The notes below the pieces were generated by a model. That model worked only from the letters and a program-made list of their open reading frames with translations. It was not told where the DNA came from and ran no database searches. The position numbers and the translations under genes are program-made. From IMG/VR virus record IMGVR_UViG_3300007539_000274, positions 1 to 21,270 of that record: 21,270 bases of DNA; one strand, written 5' to 3'. The stretch is from a virus. This document shows positions 11,101 to 16,777 of this stretch, piece after piece. The first letter of the stretch is position 1, and the number at the start of each line of letters is the position of its first letter.

Positions 11101-12218
11101 CAACAACCACTACTACAACCACTACTACACCCCCAACTACTACAACTTCAACCCCCTCCACAACAACCACTACTACAACCACGACAACTACTACAACCAC
11201 TACTACAACTACAACCACTACTACAACCACTACTACAACTACTAGCGTTATTGAACCTACCCCGACCACGCCGGGCGAGGCTGGCTCCCCAAACCCGTTT
11301 GAAGGGGGAGGCAGCCAGTTCGCTTACGCTGAAGATGGGGATTATCTTACAGCAGACGACTTCGTACTCTCAGGCTTTGGTTCTAGGATTCATATCTGGA
11401 ATATTTCTAATGATTCTCGTCTTCGAGTTTTTAGAACATTCTTAAATGGTAATGATACAAAAACTGAAAGCGTAAACAATAACTGGCACGGTCCAACTGG
11501 TCGGTGGTGGAACGGGGCAGCGTGCGACTACTATGGAAAATATGGATTTGCCACAGAGAATAAGTATACTTCATCACAGTTTGATAACCATGGCCCATTC
11601 CGTCTAATGGTTGGAGGCGACGGTGATCTAAAAACTCTCGAAGAGACCTCTTATGCTTTAAGCGGTTCAGGAACTTATATCTTAACTGAAACCTCTTCTC
11701 TAGATGGTGGTTCGCCTTATGACCAAGTAAACGCGCAAGGTTATCAGATGCCTGCGGATTATGCTTACAGCTTAAGCGATATTACTTTCGCTCAAGCAGT
11801 AGGAGATTATGATTTTACTGATCTCCCGACGTATAGCTACACCTCGGCACTACCCGCTTTTGGCAGAGGGCTCGTAGGATATTACCAGGCTCCGGGTAAG
11901 AATAACGGGCTAGTAACCCACGCAAGAATGACTGAAGGTACGCCTCTAAAGTGGTACGATGGACAGCTTCACCCAGGGTTTGCTATCCCTCCTCTTCGCC
12001 TTGACTGGGAAGGGTATTTCAATAACAGGCTTGATGAGTCTGCTGCATCTCTGTTTGCAAACGCCAAGCATGCAGCCAGTAAGAAAGTAAACTTACTATC
12101 CATTCACAAGAGCACAGATACTGAAGGCGGTATCGCTAGAGATACGGATACTTTCCTAACTTCCTTTGGAGTTGGTGTGAGATCACTAAATATATTTGAA
12201 CTGAATCAGTTAGTATAA
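8121..12218 (+). CDS. Parallel beta-helix spike protein 2 with giant poly-Thr linker (1365 aa)
   Basis: This is a paralogue of the preceding spike along its whole length. The N-terminus matches (RLYEYYEASGGSQV versus PLYEYFDVTGGGQT), followed by the shared motif at residues 27-57 (FYNYEQDN). The helix entry aligns (GVTLVVSSSAATDPSAGVYQ) and the coil repeats resemble each other (VKLKGILIDG, GLKLNNSDVLLEDF, GLKLKNSVLDFDG, FSVDDNRDYGFKLNSSDLLYG). A Cys cluster (C879, C885, C886, C888) lies before the linker. The linker, residues ~892-1042, is almost wholly Thr with Pro/Ser breaks. The C-terminal domain keeps the spike 1 signature: over the 26 residues around HGPTGRWWNGAACDYYGK I count 3 differences. 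The gene begins in TAATG with no visible ribosome site. The pair is best read as a tandem duplication in which the docking and C-terminal ends were kept while the helix and linker diverged. It is likely a homotrimeric spike or adhesin, by analogy with tailspikes. Confidence 0.85.
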   Translation: MNRLYEYYEASGGSQVIDTNYVDVFHYDPSTFYNYEQDNSSITTLESRYDYLKQFAGFPGSQEYSGVTLVVSSSAATDPSAGVYQTAQEAVDALPRILNYPVLIEIASYYELGALSLVGITCEGRGAIEIRGLNYASDTEAQVSGTFTRDGVVSILSVESTALQQSILNASSTRTGDSTFDASLWASGSRAFSQLSPDSQKECQQCEFMASSYSTPGGSKFAFGFSSGPSTFSTGGYTVIAGADPVVSASITPSSNDTSANLIELRNTVQAGDTATALLYGSFFSSISIRDCNRVKLKGILIDGFDNVGTSATYSADVGLKLNNSDVLLEDFAVARCRTNGILATNSKISSAGSLVVQRIAKVDDSVLDSEGRGAGINLYNSKLVFDTSSVSRAGRHMRIVSDGMEIGINATNSLICGGTRDQESTNTYSKNAGGSDTITAHLQTTRHKLGLKLKNSVLDFDGRLGAFLNLSGVKADHSKICLPQFSVDDNRDYGFKLNSSDLLYGKHADFIGQFGGTSDNVSGFQFFHCDYNGINVIAENNSNIAVHPDVELFSNVGSWGGNTPLDSSDTDVSAYSFMRNGGLPGNQPAPAITLDSNSRGHIIGLAYTGNSLSSVRQGAAALVTRSSNLVLQGFSDRWTAITSNDVVDSAKELRYLYVSTPLYAKGSSKISFIGPTKISRWGVDALCEDNSEIYFGPPTELINGLDTAKFGLESSANHTQVELHSSRACLVASKDSKIRMFGLGASADTSSSYGPIVESNRFIGATSGGYMAFFPNAFSVATNLRATDRAVVLGDDLRRFQRDSGLVADISEQPSGSTGGMCVRAVDGSDVDVELVNFKFGMPASSVSGVMYNWHGSGTEFIDDMNNFGPASFTTDTCWIADQCCICPGDTTTSQTTTTTTAGGGPTTSSPTTTPPTTTTTTSLPPPTTTTTTTTTTTTTTTPSTPSTTTTTTTPSTTTTTTTTTTTTTTTTTTTPPTTTTSTPSTTTTTTSPTTTTTTTTTPPTTTTSTPSTTTTTTTTTTTTTTTTTTTTTTTTTTTTSVIEPTPTTPGEAGSPNPFEGGGSQFAYAEDGDYLTADDFVLSGFGSRIHIWNISNDSRLRVFRTFLNGNDTKTESVNNNWHGPTGRWWNGAACDYYGKYGFATENKYTSSQFDNHGPFRLMVGGDGDLKTLEETSYALSGSGTYILTETSSLDGGSPYDQVNAQGYQMPADYAYSLSDITFAQAVGDYDFTDLPTYSYTSALPAFGRGLVGYYQAPGKNNGLVTHARMTEGTPLKWYDGQLHPGFAIPPLRLDWEGYFNNRLDESAASLFANAKHAASKKVNLLSIHKSTDTEGGIARDTDTFLTSFGVGVRSLNIFELNQLV
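10795..11248 (+). repeat. Low-complexity ACN tract encoding a ~150-residue poly-threonine linker
   Basis: The tract is built from ACA/ACT/ACC triplets with rare ACG, interrupted by CCC/CCT (Pro), TCA/TCC (Ser) and one GGTGGAGGA (Gly) patch. The final pure run is 28 Thr codons. Mixed synonymous codons show that it is not a simple triplet microsatellite. The opposite strand and the +1 frame read through it as long Val-rich and Leu/Gln/Pro-rich frames, which are artefacts. The peptide would be extended and flexible or rod-like, separating the beta-helix from the C-terminal domain. Confidence 0.95.
11028..11178 (+). repeat. Perfect 70-bp tandem direct repeat (period 81 bp) inside the poly-Thr tract
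   Basis: Bases 11028-11097 and 11109-11178 are identical by direct comparison; the offset is 81 bp, exactly 27 codons. Each copy encodes Thr runs with the same PPTTTTSTPSTTTTTT core. Unequal recombination or slippage between the copies would change linker length in frame. Confidence 0.9.
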
Positions 12219-13945
12219 TGGCAAACATTAACAGAGCAATCAGGCTTTATCAGCCGAACGATCCTTATTATTGGCAAGTCGATAACTTGCCTCTTACTGA
12301 TTTATTAGATAACGACATTGTTCTTGAAGAGCGTCTCGGCGCTCTAGAAGCGACCGTAAGAGGTTTTGGAGATAGCAACAAAGGAGCTTTCCCTTTCACA
12401 GCATTGGCCGATCTAAAGGCATGGGTTGAGCCTACAACGGGAGCAACCGAAGATTTTGGAAAGGTTTACGTTCGTCCTGGAAAATTTAACGCCCGCATGC
12501 AGCTTCCCGCGAGTCGAGAAAGTGGTTGGCGAATGATGCGAGATAGCGATGCTAACTTCAACAACACCTCTTTCGATGGAACCCAGGGACTAAATTCCAC
12601 GACACTTGCGGACGATTTTGTTCGCTTTACCCGAGGCGTTGGCCGTACCTCCGTAGTGGAACTCTATCAGAACAGCGACGGCTCTGATAAATCCGTCGTG
12701 ATTGAGTCTTTTGATCCTTCGGAGTTCAACGCCAATAGTGCGCCTGCGGAACGTCTGGATCTAGTTTACATTAAAGCCACAGGCGCGCTGGATACCGATC
12801 ATACAAATATCGGCATTCCACTAGCGTCGGTTGGCATTATCAAAGGCGCGTATTTCAGGACAGACGAAGCTGCGGGAGTTCAAGCTAACGGAAGCAGGTT
12901 TGAGACTGAGACTGGGCGTTTGGCGGGTCGTATGACTGGCATGGCATCCTCGGAGATTACTACTGGTACGAACTTCGGCAGCGTACCTTCGCCCGACGAC
13001 CTTACGAACTTTGCATGGCACCCTCAAGGCGGTGGCCGAACATCTCAGGGCGTCATTCTAGGTCAGCAGGTAGAAACACAAGCTGCATTCACGCTTCCCG
13101 TCGCTTACGTCCGAGTTCCTCAAGGGTATGTTACGGGACAGCCAATCCCTATTGAGAACGTACTTGATATTCGTCCGTTCCTTCGTAGCACTGAGCTTAC
13201 CTACAACGAGCGCGCTGCAATCCTCACTTCTAATAACCCGGCTGGTTCGAACCCGTTTGTAACTGATTCGCGTCTGATGTTTGAGGTCGATCGAATCGAC
13301 CAGAAAGTTAGTGAGCTTGAGGGTAAGGTTAATCAAAACACCGCGAATGTAGACGCCCTCAATAATACGGTAACTGAGGTCGTGGAGGATGTAACTCAGC
13401 TTAAGGTAGATGTTCAGGGCACTGCACCTGGACCTACTCCGAATGGTCTAAACCATGAAGGGCGTATTGCGGCTCTGGAGAACTCAGTGGGCGGCGGTAT
13501 TTCGATTCCCGTAGAAAGGCATAAGTTCCTACCCACGCAAGAGGTTGTATTTCAATTTGGAAGGGTTAGTAACTTGGGTACTGCCGCCAATCCTAGGGAG
13601 TGGGATATTACTACTAAGATCCCTCCTTTTGATCGTCAAGGAATTGTGGCCGTGCAGTTTAGAATTCTTAGTGACGGAGGAGGTAATGATACCGACGACG
13701 TTAACCGAGTATACATGCAGGGAGGGTCTCTCCCGTTCCGACTAATTTCGATGTGGGGAGTCGCACAGTCGGGCGGAGATCTTCGAAGGAATTATGGAGG
13801 TGTCAATACTTTCTACGCCCCTGTAAATAAATCACTTGCTAACGGCACCGTAGTTCTACGTATTCAGACCTATGCAACCGGAAGCGATGATGTTAACCAC
13901 ACCTTAATTATTGATGGCTACATTACTACGGAATATAACTCTTAG
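12218..13945 (+). CDS. Fibre/adaptor protein with coiled coil and predicted beta-rich C-terminal tip (575 aa)
   Basis: Residues 11-41 (YQPNDPYYWQVDNLPLTDLL, then LEERLG) carry the motif shared with both spikes. Residues ~55-350 form a mixed beta domain with no recognised family. Residues ~354-400 are a clear coiled coil (VDRIDQKVSELEGKVNQ, VDALNNTVTEVVEDVTQLKV), followed by a Gly/Pro hinge and a C-terminal ~150-residue beta-rich domain (VVFQFGRVSNLG ... VVLRIQTYATG ... LIIDGYITTEYNS). A docking peptide, shaft and distal beta-domain are typical of trimeric phage fibres. The gene starts within TAATG after spike 2 with no clear ribosome site, and its end is overlapped by the next gene. I infer that it shares an attachment site with the two spikes and may connect them to the virion. 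Confidence 0.8.
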   Translation: MANINRAIRLYQPNDPYYWQVDNLPLTDLLDNDIVLEERLGALEATVRGFGDSNKGAFPFTALADLKAWVEPTTGATEDFGKVYVRPGKFNARMQLPASRESGWRMMRDSDANFNNTSFDGTQGLNSTTLADDFVRFTRGVGRTSVVELYQNSDGSDKSVVIESFDPSEFNANSAPAERLDLVYIKATGALDTDHTNIGIPLASVGIIKGAYFRTDEAAGVQANGSRFETETGRLAGRMTGMASSEITTGTNFGSVPSPDDLTNFAWHPQGGGRTSQGVILGQQVETQAAFTLPVAYVRVPQGYVTGQPIPIENVLDIRPFLRSTELTYNERAAILTSNNPAGSNPFVTDSRLMFEVDRIDQKVSELEGKVNQNTANVDALNNTVTEVVEDVTQLKVDVQGTAPGPTPNGLNHEGRIAALENSVGGGISIPVERHKFLPTQEVVFQFGRVSNLGTAANPREWDITTKIPPFDRQGIVAVQFRILSDGGGNDTDDVNRVYMQGGSLPFRLISMWGVAQSGGDLRRNYGGVNTFYAPVNKSLANGTVVLRIQTYATGSDDVNHTLIIDGYITTEYNS

Positions 13946-14390
13946 TGTTTGTTTAATGCTAACTCCTGCATGCCAGTCCCTTGAAACCATGCTTTATGGT
14001 GCAGGAGGCGCTGCTGCTGGATCCGTCGTTGGTCCTGGGGGCGCTGCTGCTGGCGCGGCAGTAGGTATCGGGGCTTCGCAACTACAGCAGGCCGAACGTG
14101 CTAATGTTGATCTTAAAAAGCAGGCGCAACAGAATATTGCGGCTCAGATTCCTCAAAGCCCGTGGCAAGCTTTCGTATCCAGCCTGAGTGCATTACTCCA
14201 TACTTTGGGTTGGTGGTACGTGATTATCTTTATTCTCGTACCCCTTGTAACGAAGCGAGGAAGAGCCTGGGCAAAGAATTTTATCAGTCTATCGGATACA
14301 GCAAGTAAAAAAGAAGTAGACGAATATACGAACCGACTAAATAAACTAGAGGGAATGATTTCCACTCTCGATAAGGAACAGGAACAATGA
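13914..14390 (+). CDS. Small membrane protein with lipoprotein-like N-terminus and glycine zipper (158 aa)
   Basis: I take ATG 13914 rather than the TTG at 13911; ATG 13956 is another option but removes the signal-like segment. None has a good Shine-Dalgarno. The first 32 nt overlap the end of the 575-aa gene. Residues 4-19 are hydrophobic after Arg6 and end in LTPAC20, a lipobox-like site, although Pro at -2 is atypical. Residues 29-55 are a glycine zipper (AGGAAAGSVVGPGGAAAGAA). Residues ~56-78 are a Gln/Ala-rich helix, residues ~98-112 a second membrane segment (WWYVIIFILVPLV) followed by KRGR, and the C-terminus (~130-158) is a charged helix. Periplasmic loop and cytoplasmic tail is the simplest topology. 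Holin or spanin-like, superinfection-exclusion or membrane-assembly roles are all possible; none is supported specifically. Confidence 0.7.
   Translation: MATLLRNITLSVCLMLTPACQSLETMLYGAGGAAAGSVVGPGGAAAGAAVGIGASQLQQAERANVDLKKQAQQNIAAQIPQSPWQAFVSSLSALLHTLGWWYVIIFILVPLVTKRGRAWAKNFISLSDTASKKEVDEYTNRLNKLEGMISTLDKEQEQ
14007..14053 (+). repeat. 14-bp direct repeat GGCGCTGCTGCTGG (14007-14020, 14040-14053)
   Basis: The two copies are identical and 33 bp apart (11 codons). They encode the two GGAAAG units of the glycine zipper in the membrane protein and suggest that the zipper grew by internal duplication. Confidence 0.8.
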
Positions 14391-14950
14391 AATACCTAAA
14401 CAACGAATCGCAATTCACTCGCGTTTCCGATGCACACGCTAAAAGCCTCATGGAGAGCGCGGGCTATGAAGTGCCCTCCGAGGAGGAAGTTCACGTTGAC
14501 GTATATGCTTTCGAAGATGCTCGCTTCGCCCTGACCGAAGAGGTCGTTGAGGCTGAAGACGGTCTTCACTACATTCGTCTTCAGGAGCTTGATGAAACCT
14601 TCACCGTCTCACTTGATGAGAGTGGCGAAGAAGTCCTCGTTGAGTTCGTTGAGTTCGATGAAGTTGATTACATCCTCGAAGGTGTTTTCGAAGACGGCGA
14701 CGGCAATCTTTATGCTTGCATGCTTTCCGAGTCCGACTTCGCTGATGATGAAGAAGTTGACGAGGCATACGACGGCGATATGAAGAAGGAAAAAATGATG
14801 CCCGGCAAGCCCAAGCCAGGCATGGACAAGCCAGGTATGAAGGACAAGAAGAAGGACAAGATGAAGGCTATGATGGCCGACAAGATGAAGGCTAAGATGG
14901 GCGACAAGCCCAAGCCAGGCATGTCCGACGACGACGGCGACGAGGACTGA
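14387..14950 (+). CDS. Acidic prohead-core-like protein with Lys/Met/Pro tail (187 aa)
   Basis: Residues ~25-130 are extremely acidic (VPSEEEVHVDVYAFEDARFA, EEVLVEFVEFDEVDYILEG, FADDEEVDEAYDGD). Residues ~132-180 switch to Lys/Met/Pro/Gly repeats (KPKPGM, DKPGMKDKKKDKMKAMM), and the end is acidic again (DDDGDED). Position and composition recall T4 gp67 (PIP), a small acidic core protein encoded just before the protease region, but I do not see sequence identity good enough to name it. L-x-E-type sites that the prohead protease could cut are present (for example LEG- and LTE-containing segments). The start overlaps the previous stop as ATGA at 14387-14390, with AGGAACA just upstream as ribosome site. 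The likely role is internal scaffold or core degraded or packaged during maturation (inference). Confidence 0.75.
   Translation: MKYLNNESQFTRVSDAHAKSLMESAGYEVPSEEEVHVDVYAFEDARFALTEEVVEAEDGLHYIRLQELDETFTVSLDESGEEVLVEFVEFDEVDYILEGVFEDGDGNLYACMLSESDFADDEEVDEAYDGDMKKEKMMPGKPKPGMDKPGMKDKKKDKMKAMMADKMKAKMGDKPKPGMSDDDGDED
14806..14923 (+). repeat. 19-bp direct repeat in the acidic core gene (14806-14824, 14905-14923)
   Basis: Both copies read CAAGCCCAAGCCAGGCATG and encode KPKPGM. They are 99 bp apart, so recombination between them would remove or add exactly 33 codons in frame. The segment between them holds further near-repeats (DKPGMKDKK, KMKAMMADKMKAKM). Confidence 0.9.
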
Positions 14951-14954
14951 AGAC

Positions 14955-15497
14955 ATGGATAAGAGTATCATGGCAATGGCTGATGATATTCTTGGGGGTG
15001 CCCTTAGCAGCCCGTCCAAGGCTCAGTCACAACTTTCTAACCCTTACAACGAACCGGAGCTTCCTGAGCTTTCGGACAAGCTACGCGAGAGTATGATGAA
15101 CGAATCCACAAAGCATCTCAATGAGGAGCAATCTTATGACGAGGCCGCTCCTAAGAAAAAGATGAAAGCGGTCGCCAAGAAGAAGACGGCCAAGAAGAAG
15201 TCGTGCGGCTCTTCCCGTCTGGGGGAGGCGCAGGTTCAGATCCTTCTACAGGCTCGCGATATTCTTCGTGAAGTTACGGGCGTTGGCGGTATCGGAGTCG
15301 GTCCTCAGATGACCGCTTCTCGCGCCTACAGCACTCACGGAGCTGATATGGGCAAGGACACTGTAAAGATCGAGCCCGTGGACAAGGCTCTTAGCAAGGT
15401 TGAGAAGGGCAAGGCTAAGAAGAAAAAGAAGGTCAAGAAGGAGTCTTTTGAACTCTTCATCGACGCTATTCTTAACGAAACCCAGGAGATTAAGTGA
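14955..15497 (+). CDS. Lysine-rich prohead-core-like protein (180 aa)
   Basis: This protein has two strongly basic patches, residues ~66-82 (APKKKMKAVAKKKTAKKK) and ~148-162 (KVEKGKAKKKKKVKK). They flank a more ordinary central part (LGEAQVQILLQARDILREV, then GVGGIGVGPQM). The N-terminal third is acidic/polar (NEPELPELSDKLRESMMNE) and the C-terminus is an amphipathic helix (SFELFIDAILNETQEIK). It lies 4 nt after the acidic protein and directly before the protease, where T4 has the small core protein gp68; the match is by position and charge, not by clear sequence identity. A GAGG lies upstream of the ATG. The basic patches could bind the acidic partner encoded next door, or DNA, inside the prohead (inference). 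The stop TGA overlaps the protease ATG (TGATG). Confidence 0.7.
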   Translation: MDKSIMAMADDILGGALSSPSKAQSQLSNPYNEPELPELSDKLRESMMNESTKHLNEEQSYDEAAPKKKMKAVAKKKTAKKKSCGSSRLGEAQVQILLQARDILREVTGVGGIGVGPQMTASRAYSTHGADMGKDTVKIEPVDKALSKVEKGKAKKKKKVKKESFELFIDAILNETQEIK

Positions 15498-16105
15498 TGC
15501 TTATTAGAGATATCTTTTCGTTCGGAGAAATCTCCCTTCTTTCCGAAGGGAAGTCTGGGGGACCCATGAAGTTCAAAGGTATCTTCTCTGAGGCCGAACG
15601 TCCGAACGGCAACAAGCGCATCTATAATCGCCCCCTTCTTGAGCGTGAAGTAAAGAAGCTTCAGCCGAAGATCGAATCTCGCCAACTTCTTGGTGAGCTT
15701 GACCACCCCTCCGATGAGATTGTTCACCTTGGAAACGTCTCTCACGTTATCACCAAGCTTTCAATGCAAGGTAACCACGTAATGGGAGAGGGTGAGGTTC
15801 TGAACACACCCGCCGGAAAAGTTCTTACAGAGCTTCTGAGGGCGGGTGTTAAGTTAGGTATCTCATCGCGAGGTACGGGTTCGATGGACTTAGACGAGTC
15901 TGGTTCGAATTACGTCGTAGGTGAGAACTACAACATGATTACTTTCGACATGGTGTCGGAGCCGTCTAGCCAGGACGCTTTCCCTTCCCTTTCCGAGAGT
16001 AAACAACTAAACGAACTCCGTGAACCTATCGTGGAAGAGCTTGAGCATTTTCACAATGATCGGATTTACATCACTGCACTCAAGCGGCGGCTGGGCAAAC
16101 TTTAA
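15497..16105 (+). CDS. gp21: Prohead core protease, T4 gp21-like serine peptidase
   Basis: This protease cleaves scaffold, core and capsid proteins at (L/I)-x-E sites during prohead maturation. Family features visible in the sequence are the N-terminal strand KFKGIFSEAERPNGNKRIYN, the GELDHP motif with the likely catalytic His (H70 counted from the ATG at 15497), and the SRGTGS segment preceded by GIS with the candidate Ser (S123/S124). An Asp in ITFDMVSEPS follows (D151); I list it as the candidate third residue with less certainty. The length, ~202 aa, is close to T4 gp21. An upstream GTG at 15494 is in frame, but the ATG is preferred because it forms the TGATG junction used elsewhere and has GGAG 7-8 nt before it. 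The gene sits after two core-like genes and before scaffold and capsid, the same order as T4 67-68-21-22-23. Confidence 0.93.
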   Translation: MLIRDIFSFGEISLLSEGKSGGPMKFKGIFSEAERPNGNKRIYNRPLLEREVKKLQPKIESRQLLGELDHPSDEIVHLGNVSHVITKLSMQGNHVMGEGEVLNTPAGKVLTELLRAGVKLGISSRGTGSMDLDESGSNYVVGENYNMITFDMVSEPSSQDAFPSLSESKQLNELREPIVEELEHFHNDRIYITALKRRLGKL

Positions 16106-16110
16106 AAATA
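16103..16110 (+). promoter_or_regulatory. T4-late-promoter-like element TAAAAATA before the scaffold gene
   Basis: This octamer matches the T4 late consensus TATAAATA at 7 of 8 positions. It overlaps the gp21 stop codon, begins the only non-coding gap upstream of the scaffold and capsid genes (16106-16163), and lies about 54 nt before the scaffold ATG. In T4, genes 22 and 23 also have late promoters. Whether this phage uses a gp55-type sigma factor is unknown, and matches of this quality occur by chance in AT-rich sequence. Confidence 0.35.
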
Positions 16111-16163
16111 AAATACACTCGCATCAGCCGTATAGTACATACTCGTAGCAACCCAAGATTATC

Positions 16164-16763
16164 ATGAGCACAAATCTCGATAAATTAGTTGAAGCACTCC
16201 CCGAAGGTCTCACCGAGGCTGGAATCGAGGAGGTAGCTTCTTTACTCGATGAGGTCGTTGAGGAGCGTGTTGCGGAAGAGGTTGTCATGATTGAGACGAA
16301 GGTCAAAGCTTTCCTTCGTACCAAGATTGAGGATCTCAAAGAATCTGCGCGGCAGGAACTTGAGTCGGAAGACAAGATGGTTCGTGCCTACAAGGTGTTC
16401 GAAGCCATCAAGACCATCGTCGCTGGTGAGATTGACGGCGAAGACTTCGGTAACGCCGTCGCAGTTCATGAAGCAGCAAACGCGAAGTTGCAGGATGAGC
16501 TTGAAGCCGTCCAAACGCAACTCAACGAATCACTTAAAACAGTCAGCCTCCTGGAGTCCAAGTTGGACCATCAAGAGACTGAACTTAGCCAACTCTCAGA
16601 GGCACTTGTTGTTGAACAGGAAAAAGCCGAAGTTCCTTTCAAGTCCTCAGAGTCGGCGGTCATGATTACCAACGAGAATCATGAATCCCAAGGTCTTCCC
16701 GATTCGGCTCGGGAGAATTTCTTCCTGAATGAGGACGTAATTCGACTGTCCAAACTTCAATAA
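16164..16763 (+). CDS. gp22: Prohead scaffolding core protein, T4 gp22-like
   Basis: The 199-aa protein is acidic and mostly helical, with long heptad-like stretches (EEVASLLDEVVEERVAEEVV, KLQDELEAVQTQLNESLKTV, then LLESKLDHQETELSQLSEAL). This is typical of the T4 scaffold, which forms the internal core around which the shell assembles and is then digested by the protease. T4 gp22 is longer (about 269 aa), so this is a compact version. Several L-x-E triplets are available as cleavage sites. It lies between protease and capsid genes, the canonical position. The C-terminus (DSARENFFLNEDVIRLSKLQ) is the likely shell-contact end, by analogy. The stop TAA forms part of the TAAGGAG ribosome site of the capsid gene, which links their translation. 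No strong Shine-Dalgarno is seen before its own ATG. Confidence 0.9.
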   Translation: MSTNLDKLVEALPEGLTEAGIEEVASLLDEVVEERVAEEVVMIETKVKAFLRTKIEDLKESARQELESEDKMVRAYKVFEAIKTIVAGEIDGEDFGNAVAVHEAANAKLQDELEAVQTQLNESLKTVSLLESKLDHQETELSQLSEALVVEQEKAEVPFKSSESAVMITNENHESQGLPDSARENFFLNEDVIRLSKLQ

Positions 16764-16769
16764 GGAGCT
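16763..16769 (+). promoter_or_regulatory. Strong Shine-Dalgarno AAGGAGC of the major capsid gene
   Basis: This is the clearest ribosome site in the window. It begins at the last base of the scaffold stop and is 8-9 nt from ATG 16778. It fits the high expression required for the shell protein and contrasts with the adhesin genes, most of which have none. Confidence 0.8.
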
Positions 16770-16777
16770 TTTAAATT

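Noticed and set aside
10795-11248. CRISPR-like repeat array
   Set aside because: The repeats are in-frame ACN codons of one continuous gene, with no unique spacers of constant length.
10726-11445. Leu/Gln/Pro-rich +1-frame and Val-rich minus-strand open frames over the poly-Thr tract
   Set aside because: Repeated ACN triplets keep all frames open; the products are pure low-complexity shadows of the Thr linker.
13911-13916. TTG start for the membrane protein
   Set aside because: ATG 13914 follows at once and gives the same signal-like N-terminus; neither has a clear ribosome site.
15494-15499. GTG start for the prohead protease
   Set aside because: The ATG three bases later forms the TGATG junction with the previous gene and has GGAG at a suitable distance.
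16130-16142. Short inverted repeat GTAT-AGTAC-ATAC before the scaffold gene
   Set aside because: The arms are only four bases with no second copy in the window; insufficient for an operator call.
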